A program made the position numbers and the translations under genes. The notes below the pieces were generated by a model that was given only the letters and a program-made list of their open reading frames with translations, was not told the origin of the DNA and searched no databases. Source: Bacteroidales bacterium (lineage in GTDB: Bacteria > Bacteroidota > Bacteroidia > Bacteroidales > UBA10428). Taken from it: 43,108 bases of DNA. The stretch's first letter is position 1. Each line of letters starts with the position of its first letter. Of this stretch, positions 8,849-18,937 are shown in pieces. Location of the stretch: assembly GCA_016931575.1 (NCBI GenBank), contig JAFGEO010000091.1, positions 1 to 43,108 of the forward strand. The letters run 5' to 3'.

Positions 8849-11476
8849 ATGGAAATTGCGAGCAAATACAGTCCCGGTAATGCGGAAGATAGATGGTACA
8901 AGTACTGGATGGAAAAAGGCTTCTTCAAATCGACTCCTGACGAAAGGGAACCTTATACCATTGTGATACCTCCTCCAAATGTCACCGGGGTGCTGCACAT
9001 GGGGCATATGCTCAACAACACCATTCAGGATATCCTGATCAGAAGGGCCAGGATGCTGGGGAAAAATGCATGCTGGGTTCCCGGTACCGACCATGCATCC
9101 ATTGCAACGGAAGCTAAGGTAGTGGGAAAACTCAGAGATGAAGGCATTAAAAAGAGTGATATCTCCAGGGATGAGTTCCTGGGGCACGCCTGGGAGTGGA
9201 CTGAAAAGCACGGGGGCATTATTCTGGAACAATTGAAAAAGCTTGGGGCTTCATGCGATTGGGACCGTACAGCTTTTACCATGAATGAATCACTTTCGGA
9301 AAGTGTAATCAGAGTTTTTGTGGACCTGTATAATAAGGGGTATATCTACCGGGGTGTCCGGATGGTAAACTGGGACCCGCAGGCAAAGACCGCAGTTTCC
9401 GACGAGGAGGTGATCTACAAAGAAGAACAATCCAAACTTTATTACCTGCGCTATCAGGTGGAGGGATCAGATGATTATGTTACCATTGCGACAACAAGGC
9501 CTGAGACTATTCTCGGGGATACAGCAGTATGTGTAAACCCAGCGGATGAACGCTTTACGGACCTGGTCGGAAAAAAAGTGATCGTACCCCTGGTGAACCG
9601 CCCGGTCCCCGTAATCCAGGATTCATACGTGGATATGGAATTTGGTACTGGCTGCCTGAAAATTACTCCTGCCCACGATGAAAATGACTACGAGATCGGT
9701 CAGCGACATAAGCTGGATACCATCGATATATTTACTGAAGACGGAATCCTGAATGAGGCCGCTGAAATCCTGGTCGGAACCGACCGCTTTGAAGCCCGGA
9801 AGCTTATCATTCCCATGCTTGAAGAAGCCGGGAGCCTGGAGAAAACGGAAGACTACCTGAATAAGCTGGGCTATTCGGAACGTACCGATGTCGTGATCGA
9901 ACCCCGGCTGTCTGCGCAATGGTTCATTGCCATGAAAGAACTTGCCAGACCCGCCCTGGACCATGTCATGAATGATGATATTAAATTCCATCCGCCTAAA
10001 TTCAAGAATGTCTATAAGCATTGGATGGAGAATGTGAAAGACTGGTGTATCAGCCGCCAGCTCTGGTGGGGGCACAGGATTCCCGTATATTATCTTGAAA
10101 ACGGCGAATATGTGGTGGCGGAAACAGACGGGAAGGCACTGGAACTTGCCAGGGAAAAGTCAGGAAACAGCCAGCTGAGCATGGACCAGTTGAAGCAGGA
10201 AGAGGATGTTTTGGATACCTGGGCATCCTCCTGGCTATGGCCTATCTCTGTTTTTAACGGGATAAATGATCCGGACAACCAGGATATTAACTATTACTAC
10301 CCCACCAGCGACCTGGTAACCGCTCCCGATATTATTTTCTTCTGGGTGGCCAGGATGATCATCGCCGGATACGAATACCGGGGAGATAAACCTTTTGGGA
10401 ATGTCTATTTTACCGGGATGGTACGCGATAAGCTTCGCAGAAAGATGTCAAAATCACTTGGTAATTCACCGGATCCTCTTGATCTGATTGCTCAGTACGG
10501 GGCAGATGGGGTCCGTGTTGGAATGCTGCTCTGCTCACCTGCCGGAAACGACATCCTGTTCGATGAGGCCCTTACAGAACAGGGAAGGAACTTCTGTAAC
10601 AAGCTCTGGAATACCTTCCGCCTGATCAAAGGATGGGAAGTGGATCCTGAAGCGGAACAATCTGAAGCCGCCCGGGAAGCTATCCGATGGTTTGATAACA
10701 AACTGAATCAATCCCTGGAGTTGATCGATGACCATTTCTCAAAATTCAGGATCAGCGATGCCCTGATGACCGTCTATACCTTGGTCAGGGATGAATTTTC
10801 AGCTTGGTTCCTGGAGGCTGTCAAGCCACCTTATCAGCAGGGGATTGATCAGAAAACTTATAAGAGTACTTCCTGCTACCTCGAAAAGCTGCTTAAAGCC
10901 CTGCATCCCTTCATGCCTTTCATCTCGGAAGAAATATACCAGCTGCTGAAGGAGAGGGAAGAAGGGGAGAGCATCATGATCAGTGCAATGCCGGAGATTG
11001 AGACGTATAAGCAATCAATTCTTGAGAATTTCGAGGAGACCAAGGAAGTGATCACTGCCATCCGGAAAATAAGGCAGGAGAAAGCATTGCCACAAAAAGA
11101 TATGCTGCACCTCAGGATCACCGCCAAAGAGGGTGCTTTCAACAGGGAGTTCCTGCCCCTGGTTCATAAGCTTGCTAATATTGAAGAAATCAGCTTTGTT
11201 GAACAGGCTGATGAATCAGATATTTCCTTCATGGTGAAGACCACTGAATACAGCATTCCGCTGGGAGATCTGATTGATTCAGAGGCTGAAAAAGCAAAGC
11301 TTGAAGAAGAACTGAAATATCATCAGGGCTTCCTGAATTCGGTAATGAAGAAGCTGGATAATGCCAGTTTCGTAAATAATGCCCCGGAGAATGTGGTGGC
11401 TGCCGAAATGAAGAAGAAAGCCGATGCAGAGGAAAAGATCAAAACCTTGAAGGATCGTATCAATATTTTAAGATAG
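8849..11476 (+). CDS. valS: Valyl-tRNA synthetase
   Basis: The 875-residue class I synthetase charges tRNA-Val. It has the HIGH-type motif [12 protein letters not shown] (HMGH at residues 50-53) and KMSKS (about 531-535). The central CP1 editing insertion with [13 protein letters not shown] is present, as are the anticodon-binding region (about 620-750) and a C-terminal coiled-coil arm. The length is normal for the family. A GTG two codons upstream (8843) is in frame; I prefer the ATG at 8849 ([20 protein letters not shown]), where homologues usually begin. It ends in TAG. It is divergent from the DUF1573 gene and convergent with pdxH. Confidence 0.97.
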   Translation: MEIASKYSPGNAEDRWYKYWMEKGFFKSTPDEREPYTIVIPPPNVTGVLHMGHMLNNTIQDILIRRARMLGKNACWVPGTDHASIATEAKVVGKLRDEGIKKSDISRDEFLGHAWEWTEKHGGIILEQLKKLGASCDWDRTAFTMNESLSESVIRVFVDLYNKGYIYRGVRMVNWDPQAKTAVSDEEVIYKEEQSKLYYLRYQVEGSDDYVTIATTRPETILGDTAVCVNPADERFTDLVGKKVIVPLVNRPVPVIQDSYVDMEFGTGCLKITPAHDENDYEIGQRHKLDTIDIFTEDGILNEAAEILVGTDRFEARKLIIPMLEEAGSLEKTEDYLNKLGYSERTDVVIEPRLSAQWFIAMKELARPALDHVMNDDIKFHPPKFKNVYKHWMENVKDWCISRQLWWGHRIPVYYLENGEYVVAETDGKALELAREKSGNSQLSMDQLKQEEDVLDTWASSWLWPISVFNGINDPDNQDINYYYPTSDLVTAPDIIFFWVARMIIAGYEYRGDKPFGNVYFTGMVRDKLRRKMSKSLGNSPDPLDLIAQYGADGVRVGMLLCSPAGNDILFDEALTEQGRNFCNKLWNTFRLIKGWEVDPEAEQSEAAREAIRWFDNKLNQSLELIDDHFSKFRISDALMTVYTLVRDEFSAWFLEAVKPPYQQGIDQKTYKSTSCYLEKLLKALHPFMPFISEEIYQLLKEREEGESIMISAMPEIETYKQSILENFEETKEVITAIRKIRQEKALPQKDMLHLRITAKEGAFNREFLPLVHKLANIEEISFVEQADESDISFMVKTTEYSIPLGDLIDSEAEKAKLEEELKYHQGFLNSVMKKLDNASFVNNAPENVVAAEMKKKADAEEKIKTLKDRINILR

Positions 11477-11494
11477 GGCCTTATCCTGTGAGTT

Positions 11495-12133
11495 TTAGGG
11501 AGCCAGTCGGACGATTTTCCATTTCCCGCCTTCCAGCCGGTATTCAAACCGGTCGTGCAACCGGCTTTCGCGGCCCTGCCAGAATTCAAACCTGTCGGGG
11601 CGAAGAATATAGCCACCCCACCCGGGTGGCCTGGGAATGGCATCCGGCTTAAATTGTCTGGTAAACTCTTTTTCGCGCTCCTCAAGGAAGGCCCTGGAGG
11701 GGATCTCCTGGCTCTGAGGAGAGGTCCAGGCTCCGATGCGACTGGTTACAGGCCGGTTTTCGAAGTATTGGTCAGATTTTTTCTCACTTTGTTTTTCGAT
11801 TTTTCCCTCAATGCGGACCTGGCGTTCCAGGAAGTGCCAGGCAAATAGCATGGATCCGTATGGATTTTCCTGAATTTGTGAACCCTTCCTGCTTTGATAA
11901 TGAGAGAAAAATGAAAATCCCTCGTCTGAAAATTCTTTAAGGAGCAAAATGCGCGCTGAAGGACGCATATCCCTGCCGCAACTAGAAAAAATCATAGAGG
12001 TTGGATCAGGCATTCCTGACATACAGATCTGTTCAAACCACTTCTGAAACTGATGTACGGGATTCCTATCCAGGTCATCAAAAGACAGTGCCCCCATGGA
12101 ATATTCCCTTCTGAGACTAAATAAGTCCGGCAT
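11495..12133 (-). CDS. pdxH: Pyridoxamine 5'-phosphate oxidase
   Basis: The 212-residue FMN-dependent enzyme makes pyridoxal 5'-phosphate from pyridoxamine or pyridoxine 5'-phosphate. Family features are an N-terminal LRREYSMGALSFDDLDRNPV segment, RILLLKEFSDEGFSFFSHYQSRKG around the FMN site, IEGKIEKQSEKKSDQYFENRP, and a C-terminal WGGYILRPDRFEFWQGRESR with the conserved R-L-H-D-R. It is the last gene of the minus-strand run DUF4783-nadC-yihY-pdxH, 37 bases after yihY. The size is typical and all signatures are intact. Confidence 0.95.
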   Translation of the reverse strand: MPDLFSLRREYSMGALSFDDLDRNPVHQFQKWFEQICMSGMPDPTSMIFSSCGRDMRPSARILLLKEFSDEGFSFFSHYQSRKGSQIQENPYGSMLFAWHFLERQVRIEGKIEKQSEKKSDQYFENRPVTSRIGAWTSPQSQEIPSRAFLEEREKEFTRQFKPDAIPRPPGWGGYILRPDRFEFWQGRESRLHDRFEYRLEGGKWKIVRLAP

Positions 12134-12170
12134 GTGCTATGGCTTTTATCCGGTAAACAGGGAATGCGGG

Positions 12171-13109
12171 CTATTGTTCGCCCGATTGGATGGTGGCGTT
12201 CTTAATACTCGCATTCAGTTCAAATCCGATAAGCAGGGTAAGGGCAATGAAATTAAACCAGAGCATAAAGGCAACAAGGGCCCCGATGGAACCAAAAAAC
12301 TTGTTGAATTGTGCGAAATTATTCACAAAGTAGGAGAACCCGAGTGAGGTTAACACGGTCAGAACGGTAGCCAGTGATGAACCTGCCGAAAACAGGCGCC
12401 AGTGATTCTTTCGCTGTGGTGCCAGGTAGTATAAGAGGGAGATAAGGTAAAAGGTCAGAAAAAAGATTATGGTCCACTTGCCGATCCTGAAAACCTGGAA
12501 GGTAATGCCCCAATCAAGATGACCGCTTTCAATCAGTCCTTCAAGCATTGATTTGGAAAAAAACATCAGAAGAGTGGCAAAAAGGATCAGTCCATAAAAG
12601 ATAAAGACAAAGCCCACGGCTACCAATCGTTGAATATACCAGGGCCTGGTTTCAATGTCGTGATAGGTTCCATTAAATGCGTCAATGATACCGTTCACTC
12701 CTTTCTGGGCAAAGAAAATACTCCCCAGAAGCCCGAACAGAGGCCATCCGCCTCCTTTCCGGTTAAAGATCTCGTCGATAAGCGGCTCAATAGCAATGTA
12801 GGAATTCTCAGGAATGATCCGGGTGAGAACCTCCAGCAACTCTTCCTTGAAGTGGACGATAGGCAGATAGGGAATCAGGGCGAACAGAAAAATGATCCCC
12901 GGCCCGAAAGCCAGCATGAAATTGAATGCTATGGAGCTGGCCCGGGTGTTTAAAGCTCCTTTCTGGACACCCCGGATAAAAAACCAGAATACATCGTAAA
13001 GAGGAACTTTCTGAAAACCAGGTAAATATACATGCCGGAGACGTTCGCCAAACTGGTGGATCTTCGTATTGAAAAATCTGTACGTGCGTTTTGGAGTGGG
13101 TTCTGGCAT
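12171..13109 (-). CDS. YihY/BrkB family inner-membrane protein
   Basis: The 312-residue protein has six likely membrane segments between about residues 50 and 305 and a charged N-terminus. The pattern fits the YihY/virulence factor BrkB family (PF03631): NTRASSIAFNFMLAFGPG in the first helix, then LFGLLGSIFFAQKGVNGIIDAFN, then a last pair of helices with FVNNFAQFNKFFGSIGALVAFMLWFNF. The family's function is not settled; it is not an RNase BN. It starts 6 bases after the nadC stop, so it is in the same operon. Confidence 0.88.
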   Translation of the reverse strand: MPEPTPKRTYRFFNTKIHQFGERLRHVYLPGFQKVPLYDVFWFFIRGVQKGALNTRASSIAFNFMLAFGPGIIFLFALIPYLPIVHFKEELLEVLTRIIPENSYIAIEPLIDEIFNRKGGGWPLFGLLGSIFFAQKGVNGIIDAFNGTYHDIETRPWYIQRLVAVGFVFIFYGLILFATLLMFFSKSMLEGLIESGHLDWGITFQVFRIGKWTIIFFLTFYLISLLYYLAPQRKNHWRLFSAGSSLATVLTVLTSLGFSYFVNNFAQFNKFFGSIGALVAFMLWFNFIALTLLIGFELNASIKNATIQSGEQ

Positions 13110-13115
13110 AATGAA

Positions 13116-13976
13116 TCAGGTATCGATAGCTTTCAGGCTAAGGTCCAGACTTTTTATCTGATGGGTCAGTGCACCAACGGAGATATAGTCCACGCCACAC
13201 TCAGCATAATCCCTGATATTACTGAGGGTAATGCCTCCTGAAGATTCAGTTTGCACTTTCCCGTTAATAAGTTTTACGGCATCGCGGGTCTGAGCAATGG
13301 TGAAATTGTCCAGCAGGATGCGGTAAACAGAATCGTATTTCAAGATTATCCGAATATCTTCCAGGGAACGTGCTTCAATCTCAATCTTCAGATCTTTGCC
13401 TGTATCCTTAAGATAATTCTTCGTCCTTTCAATGGCGTTTTCAATTCCCCCGGCATAATCAATATGGTTATCCTTGATCAGGATCATGTCGAAAAGTCCG
13501 ATGCGATGGTTCTCACCCTTGCCGGTCTTTACCGCCAGCTTGTCAAGCATGCGCATGCCGGGAGTGGTTTTGCGGGTATCCAGGACCCTTGTTGGCAGAC
13601 CCTCCAGCTTATCCACGTACAATCTGGTCTGGGTGGCGACGCCACTCATTCGTTGCATGAGGTTAAGCACCAGGCGTTCGGCCTGCAGAATGCTGCGTAC
13701 CCTTCCTTCAACCGTAAAGGCAATATCTCCTGTTTTAACCGGAGATCCGTCAGGGATGATCGGATTGAAGACAGTTTCCGGATCCAGCAGCTTAAAGACA
13801 TAGGCGGCAACTCCAATACCGGCAATGTACCCTTCTTCTTTAACCAATAACCGGGCTTTCCCAAGGGCATCGCCGGGGATACAGGCAAGGGAGGTATGGT
13901 CCCCGTCTCCAATATCTTCCTTTACAGCTAATTCAATAAGCTCTTTCGTAAGCAGATCAATCATTCGAGTTTTCAA
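13116..13976 (-). CDS. nadC: Nicotinate-nucleotide pyrophosphorylase (carboxylating)
   Basis: The 286-residue enzyme converts quinolinate and PRPP to nicotinate mononucleotide in de novo NAD synthesis. Recognisable motifs are LMQRMSGVATQT, LDTRKTTPGMRMLDKLAVKTGKG (split core of the quinolinate and PRPP site), MILIKDNHI and the C-terminal ESSGGITLSNI, YISVGALTHQ. Its start overlaps the end of the DUF4783 gene by 20 bases if the first ATG is used, or 8 bases if the ATG at 13964 is used. Either implies coupling. No nadA or nadB was seen in the window. Confidence 0.95.
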   Translation of the reverse strand: MKTRMIDLLTKELIELAVKEDIGDGDHTSLACIPGDALGKARLLVKEEGYIAGIGVAAYVFKLLDPETVFNPIIPDGSPVKTGDIAFTVEGRVRSILQAERLVLNLMQRMSGVATQTRLYVDKLEGLPTRVLDTRKTTPGMRMLDKLAVKTGKGENHRIGLFDMILIKDNHIDYAGGIENAIERTKNYLKDTGKDLKIEIEARSLEDIRIILKYDSVYRILLDNFTIAQTRDAVKLINGKVQTESSGGITLSNIRDYAECGVDYISVGALTHQIKSLDLSLKAIDT

Positions 13977-14346
13977 TTCGGAGTTGATGAATAAAAACTT
14001 TCGAATTTACTGATTTTAGCAGAAATGTGACCCTGTAATTGCCTGAACTTGTCTCCAGGTCACCAATGGCGTATTTTGAGGATGTTTTATTTGCCTGATG
14101 CAGAATGTTGAAGCTCTTTGGGTGATGCTTACTGAAAAAATCTTTCAGGATAACTTCAGCCTGCGATTTACTGTAGATTTCTTCTTTATTGTCGATCGTC
14201 AGTTCTACGGTCTGATTGATATAGCTGCACAATGCCCCAGCATTGCCGGAACGAAATGCCGAAACGATGTCTTCAGGAATGCCTCCGGCAAAAATTCCAA
14301 GGTTAAAGGCAACCAGTAACACAGGAAGTACAATCAGCTTTTTCAT
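13957..14346 (-). CDS. Secreted DUF4783 protein
   Basis: From the ATG at 14346 the gene encodes 129 residues. There is a signal peptide (MKKLIVLPVLLVAFNLGIFA) and then a small cystatin/NTF2-like domain resembling DUF4783, a Bacteroidota family often found next to nadC. I see GGIPEDIVSAFRSGNAGALC near the start and YRVTFLLKSVNSKVFIHQLRIE at the end. The function is unknown. The frame stays open for 73 codons upstream, but that stretch contains the likely promoter and reads as non-coding. It overlaps nadC and heads the operon. Confidence 0.78.
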   Translation of the reverse strand: MKKLIVLPVLLVAFNLGIFAGGIPEDIVSAFRSGNAGALCSYINQTVELTIDNKEEIYSKSQAEVILKDFFSKHHPKSFNILHQANKTSSKYAIGDLETSSGNYRVTFLLKSVNSKVFIHQLRIENSND

Positions 14347-14393
14347 ATTCTCTATCACTTGATTAACACTAACAACAGAAGCAAAAACCAAAC

Positions 14394-14401
14394 CAAACTT
14401 A
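14394..14401 (-). promoter_or_regulatory. -7 box for the DUF4783-nadC-yihY-pdxH operon
   Basis: Minus-strand TAAGTTTG at 14401-14394 is an exact TAnnTTTG, about 48 bases before the DUF4783 start. No TTTG sits at the canonical 19-base spacing; one lies 11 bases upstream. The call rests on the -7 box and position only. Confidence 0.4.
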
Positions 14402-14633
14402 ACACAGTCCTTCAAAATGCTTTTTACTCCTCGTATAATCAGGGCTACCGGTTGTGCCGGCATCAGATTATTTGATAAATTTAAGGAATACTTTTTCTGA
14501 TCCAAAATAATCGGGACAATACTGTACTGAATCCGATTCCCGGGAAGAAAGAGTGCAGGATGCAAATAGGTCCGTAACCTGGTATGACAGGAGGAAAGGC
14601 AAGGCTTGTAAAAAGATGGATATATTTTAACTA

Positions 14634-14702
14634 ATGAAGCATATAGCTATCCGTGGAATCAGCGCTCTGTTAATAACAATCTTGTTTTTGCACGCTGAAT
14701 AG
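14634..14702 (+). CDS. Possible 22-residue hydrophobic peptide (uncertain)
   Basis: An ATG at 14634 opens 22 codons ending TAG at 14702. The product begins MKHIAIRG, has a hydrophobic core ISALLITILFL, and ends HAE. This is the shape of a signal peptide or tiny membrane peptide. It may be a real small peptide, a remnant of a lost secreted gene, or chance. It ends 25 bases before rlmH. I do not recognise it. Confidence 0.2.
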   Translation: MKHIAIRGISALLITILFLHAE

Positions 14703-14727
14703 CAGTAATATTATGATTTAGGATGCC

Positions 14728-15201
14728 ATGAAGATCAGGATGATAAATATGGGGAAAGTGGATGTTCCCTTCTTACAGGAGGGGATCGGGGAATACCATA
14801 AGCGGATTAACCACCTTATCCCATTTGAGATCACTGATCTGAAGCTCAAAAAGCAGAGCAGGAATGAAACCCCGGAACAATTAACCGCCCGGGAGGGTGA
14901 GGCATTTGCTAAAGTTATTGCCAATTCCCCGGTTATAATTTTGCTTGATGAAAAGGGTAAAGAGATGGATTCACGGGGATTTTCAGGGTGGCTGGGTGAG
15001 CAGATGAACCGGGGTGCAAAGGAGCTGTCTTTTGTTACCGGGGGAGCTTTTGGATTCTCGGAAGATATGTATCGGAAGGCACAGTTTAAAATGTCCTTAT
15101 CAAAAATGACTTTTACGCATCAGTTGGTACGGCTGGTATTCGTAGAACAACTATACAGGGCAATGACCTTGTTGAAAGGTATACCCTACCATAATGATTA
15201 A
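14728..15201 (+). CDS. rlmH: 23S rRNA (pseudouridine1915-N3)-methyltransferase
   Basis: The 157-residue SPOUT methyltransferase methylates pseudouridine 1915 in helix 69 of 23S rRNA, acting on the 70S ribosome. Family features are all present: LLDEKGKEMDSRGFSGWLG, the knot motif SFVTGGAFGFSEDMY, and the C-terminal SLSKMTFTHQLVRLVFVEQLYRA followed by KGIPYHND. The length is typical. It starts at ATG 14728. The large histidine kinase gene begins 12 bases after its stop, so the two are likely one transcript. Confidence 0.96.
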   Translation: MKIRMINMGKVDVPFLQEGIGEYHKRINHLIPFEITDLKLKKQSRNETPEQLTAREGEAFAKVIANSPVIILLDEKGKEMDSRGFSGWLGEQMNRGAKELSFVTGGAFGFSEDMYRKAQFKMSLSKMTFTHQLVRLVFVEQLYRAMTLLKGIPYHND

Positions 15202-15213
15202 AGTCTGCTGGCA

Positions 15214-18200
15214 ATGAAGAGATATATTTTATTAATTGTTTCCCTGTTGATTATCGGCGCTGCATTTGTCCTTGATAATTTGTCCCACCAACTGGGGAGT
15301 GAATACAGGTATCGGAAGAATGTCGCAAGTGCCCTCGATGAAAAAACCAGACTTGCCGGGAAATTCTTCAACGAACTAATAACAGAGGACAAGGAAAGCA
15401 TCGTTTCTATCTGTGAAGAAAGCCGCGAAGAAAACATCATTCTCCTGAAGTATACCAATGATTCCCTGACTTTCTGGTCCTCCAACAGCATTCCGGCAGT
15501 TGATTTTTTAACCGGTAACGATTATAGCAACCGGCTGGATACCATTAATAATTCCTACTATTATGTTGTTCGTTCGGAAACAGATTCGGTGACCTGTATC
15601 GGACTGATTAATCTGTATACCACCTATCCCTATGAAAATGAATTTCTGGAATCCGGGTTTCTGAGTGATTTTAAACTCCCGGATTGCGCTGAGATAAGTC
15701 TGGATAAAGACCGCGGACTAAGCGTTGAATATAAGGGGTCGTATCTGTTCAGTATTTTTATTACCGATATCCACCAAAACATTGAATTCAGAGCTATCTT
15801 GGCTTCTATTATTCTGATAATTGGATTGATCCTGCTGGGAATATCCCTGTATATCCCGTTTCGGAATCTTACAGGAAGAAAGAAACTGGTCGCCTGGGTG
15901 ATTCTGGGCGGTATAGTTGTCCTCAGAAGGATACAACTGGGATATCCTTTCAGATTAGGCAGCTTTTTAATCTTCGATCCCAAGATCTATGCCGATGCGA
16001 AGACAATCTTTTCAGCAAGTTTGGGTGACCTGATGATCAATTCCCTGCTCCTTTTTTTCCTTGCTGTTCTCATTGCACACGAGTGCAGACAGTCGGGAAA
16101 CAAGCTTGCCGGCCTGAAAATAAATTCCCTGCCAGGGATCATTCTTCAGACCCTGGTATGTCTTTTATTTCTCTTCTATGCCAATTATTTCAGCAGGAGC
16201 CTGATCTTTAATTCCAGCATCAGCTTTCAGTCAGGGGCAAATAATCAGCTCTCGGTATACTCTTTCCTGGGCTACACCCTGAACGGGATGAACTATCTGT
16301 CGGCGGGGATGGTGCTGGTCTGCCTGCTAGGTCATTCCCTGGTCCGTGAGAACAGGGTCACATTTCTGATTGCTTTCGGATCGACACTGATTGCCGGATA
16401 TACCCTCATCGGGTATGCTTTTTCCTTCTTCATTGATCCCGTATCCCTTGTTTTTTTTGGTATTATCATCCTGACTGCTCTCGGAATGCGGTTTTTCAAC
16501 CGTGACCTGTCGGCATACTCCTCACTGGTAATTTTTATACTGATATTTTCAGTGTATTCTTTTGTGTTCAACAGCAGGAGTTACCGCGAAAAGAATATTC
16601 ACCGTAAGGAAAGCCTGGCCTTTAGCCTGGCAAACGAGCATGATCCTGATGCAGAATCCAAGTTCGAGGACCTGAGCAGACAGATTGAAACAGATGTATA
16701 CATCAATACCCGGTTCGAAACAGGACAAATCGATACGGATTCTCTGTGGAACTATCTGAAAACTAATTATTTTTCAGGATTTTGGAATAAATATGAGCTG
16801 ATTATTACCCTTTGCCGCCCCATTGACAGTATCGGGTATCAGTGTTACAACGATTTCGGACAAGTTGTCAATCAGGAAGGTTTTAGTCTGCCCGACTCCA
16901 GATTTTATTACCTGAACCGGTCTGTACGTATCTCCTACCTCGGTCAGTTTATCTTCCATAACTTCAACGGAAATGAGGAGATCTCCCTGTTTATTGAACT
17001 GAACTTACGCTCAGATGATTTCTTCGGCTATCCTGAGCTGTTGCTGGATAAACGAAAATCGGAGGACAGGCTCCTCCAGGGATATTCCTACGCAAAATAT
17101 TACAGGGGTAATCTCGTTTCCAAAGCCGGAGAATTCAGCTACAGCACTACTACCGATATTTTTGGTGAAATGCCGGATGATTACAGGAACGTCACACTGA
17201 ATAATTATCATCACCTGCTATTCCGTTCAGACGAAGACAGCATCATTGTGATCAGTTCCCCCCAGGTGAGGTACATCGATATTCTGGTAGGATTTTCCTA
17301 CATCTTTATCTTCTACTACCTCTGTCTGATTGTTATCATGGGCGGAAAAATCGCACTTCTTTCGCATGGCAAACTGCTGGTCCGACTAAGAAGCAAGATC
17401 CAGTTCTCAATCCTGTCGATCCTGGTCATCTCCCTGGTATTAATCGCCTTCAGTACGGTATGGCTAAACCTGCAAACCTATAAGCAAAGGCAATACGACA
17501 ACCTGAACGAGAAGGTAAGATCTGTTCTTATTGAGCTGAAACACAAGTTGAACCAGGAAGAGGAGCTCACTCCGGAATGGCACGACAGTAAGTATCCCAC
17601 GTTGGATAGATTGTTGATCAAATTTTCAGACGTTTTCTATACCGATATTAATCTTTATAATCTGAACGGGAACCTGCTGGCTACTTCCCGGGCTGAAATA
17701 TTTAACCTGGGACTGCTGGGTGATAAAATGGATCCTGTAGCCTATATCAGGCTGAATCAGGAAAAGCGTGCTCAGTTTATTCAGCAGGAAAGCATTGGTA
17801 AGCTGGAATACCTTTCGGCGTATGTACCTTTTGAAAATGACGAAGGCAGGGAGCTGGCTTATCTTAACCTGCCCTACTTCACCCGGCAGACAGAGTTGCA
17901 GGCTTCTGTATCCGCCCTTATTCTGACGATTGTGAATATCTATGTTATTCTCGTTCTTATTACCATTGTGATCACCATTTTTATTTCCGACCAGATAACC
18001 CGTCCCCTGGCAATGCTTCAGCTTAAATTCAGGGAACTTAAGATCGGGAATAAGTATGAGCAGATCTCTTATAAAAGGGAAGACGAAATCGGGAGTCTCG
18101 TTCTGGAATACAACCGGATGGTGCTTGAGCTTGAAAAGAGCATTAACCTGCTTGCGCGTTCCGAACGGGAATCGGCCTGGAGGGAAATGGCGAAGCAGAT

Positions 18201-18837
18201 TGCGCATGAAATTAAAAATCCCTTGACTCCTATGCGCCTGAGCATACAACAGTTGAATAAACTGTGGGCAGATAAGAACGAAGATTTTGACAAATACCTG
18301 AACTCCGTATCGGATACCCTGATCGAACAAATAGATAATTTGTCAGCCATTGCCTCAGAGTTCTCAAATTTCGCTCAGATGCCTGTTGCAAAATTCGAGG
18401 AGGTGAATGTGGTTGAAATACTGGATAAGTCAGTTAAACTGTTCAGGAGTAACGACCTGACCATCCATTTTAATCCTCCGGACGAGGAAATCATCATCCG
18501 GGCGGATAAGGAACAGTTGTCACGCGTATTCATTAACCTGATTAAGAATGGAATACAATCGATACCCGACGATAAAAAAGGTGAAATCAGCATCTCTGTA
18601 CAGACAGGAAAGAAACACGTGACCCTGATTTTTCAGGATAACGGACGTGGGATCCCGGACGAAGTGAAGCCAAAATTGTTCATGCCAAACTTTACCACGA
18701 AATCGAGTGGCATGGGCTTGGGGCTGGCTATCGTTAAAAATATTATAGACCAGATAAAAGGAGAAATAAGCTTTGATACCCGTTTAGGAGAAGGCAGCGC
18801 TTTCACCCTGAGAATTCCTCTTCAAAAGGGGAAGTGA
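15214..18837 (+). CDS. Very large NtrY-like membrane sensor histidine kinase
   Basis: The 1207-residue protein has an N-terminal membrane helix, an extracytoplasmic stretch, and a block of many membrane segments (about residues 190-450). A second soluble region follows (about 455-680), then two helices at about 685-752, another sensor region, and a helix at about 895-922. HAMP spans about 923-970. The DHp motif AHEIKNPLTPMRLSIQQL has the phospho-acceptor His at about 998. The HATPase_c domain has DNGRGIPDE at about 1141 and a G2 box SSGMGLGLAIVK. The DHp motif is of NtrY type. No response regulator gene is adjacent, so the partner is unknown. It is 12 bases downstream of rlmH. Confidence 0.9.
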   Translation: MKRYILLIVSLLIIGAAFVLDNLSHQLGSEYRYRKNVASALDEKTRLAGKFFNELITEDKESIVSICEESREENIILLKYTNDSLTFWSSNSIPAVDFLTGNDYSNRLDTINNSYYYVVRSETDSVTCIGLINLYTTYPYENEFLESGFLSDFKLPDCAEISLDKDRGLSVEYKGSYLFSIFITDIHQNIEFRAILASIILIIGLILLGISLYIPFRNLTGRKKLVAWVILGGIVVLRRIQLGYPFRLGSFLIFDPKIYADAKTIFSASLGDLMINSLLLFFLAVLIAHECRQSGNKLAGLKINSLPGIILQTLVCLLFLFYANYFSRSLIFNSSISFQSGANNQLSVYSFLGYTLNGMNYLSAGMVLVCLLGHSLVRENRVTFLIAFGSTLIAGYTLIGYAFSFFIDPVSLVFFGIIILTALGMRFFNRDLSAYSSLVIFILIFSVYSFVFNSRSYREKNIHRKESLAFSLANEHDPDAESKFEDLSRQIETDVYINTRFETGQIDTDSLWNYLKTNYFSGFWNKYELIITLCRPIDSIGYQCYNDFGQVVNQEGFSLPDSRFYYLNRSVRISYLGQFIFHNFNGNEEISLFIELNLRSDDFFGYPELLLDKRKSEDRLLQGYSYAKYYRGNLVSKAGEFSYSTTTDIFGEMPDDYRNVTLNNYHHLLFRSDEDSIIVISSPQVRYIDILVGFSYIFIFYYLCLIVIMGGKIALLSHGKLLVRLRSKIQFSILSILVISLVLIAFSTVWLNLQTYKQRQYDNLNEKVRSVLIELKHKLNQEEELTPEWHDSKYPTLDRLLIKFSDVFYTDINLYNLNGNLLATSRAEIFNLGLLGDKMDPVAYIRLNQEKRAQFIQQESIGKLEYLSAYVPFENDEGRELAYLNLPYFTRQTELQASVSALILTIVNIYVILVLITIVITIFISDQITRPLAMLQLKFRELKIGNKYEQISYKREDEIGSLVLEYNRMVLELEKSINLLARSERESAWREMAKQIAHEIKNPLTPMRLSIQQLNKLWADKNEDFDKYLNSVSDTLIEQIDNLSAIASEFSNFAQMPVAKFEEVNVVEILDKSVKLFRSNDLTIHFNPPDEEIIIRADKEQLSRVFINLIKNGIQSIPDDKKGEISISVQTGKKHVTLIFQDNGRGIPDEVKPKLFMPNFTTKSSGMGLGLAIVKNIIDQIKGEISFDTRLGEGSAFTLRIPLQKGK

Positions 18838-18919
18838 TCTGTGATACTGGCTGATGCCAGGTAGCAAAAAAATTCGGGTAGGTGTTAATAGAATTATTAT
18901 TCAAAACAGGTAGATTTAA

Positions 18920-18927
18920 TATCTTTG
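18920..18927 (+). promoter_or_regulatory. -7 box for the T9SS cassette
   Basis: TATCTTTG is an exact TAnnTTTG only 10 bases before the ATG at 18938. If used, transcription would start about 5 to 7 bases downstream, leaving a leader of only a few bases. No good -33 box is visible. Confidence 0.4.
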
Positions 18928-18937
18928 GAATACGCAT

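Larger units (their letters stand above)
14347..14727. other. 381-bp divergent spacer between the DUF4783 gene and rlmH
   Basis: This gap holds the candidate -7 box for the minus operon (14394-14401) and one signal-peptide-like micro-ORF (14634-14702, +). I see no consensus -7 box for rlmH; a T-rich CTTGTTTTTGCAC at about 14678-14692 is the nearest candidate. No strong hairpin was found. Confidence 0.5.

Noticed and set aside
14347-14565. 73-codon upstream extension of the DUF4783 gene
   Set aside because: It would bury the signal peptide and cross the candidate promoter, and its composition is not protein-like.
17626-18330. Long antisense open frame (234 codons) opposite the histidine kinase
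   Set aside because: It mirrors a strongly conserved kinase region (HAMP and DHp), its translation lacks domain-like composition, and no promoter or start context supports it.
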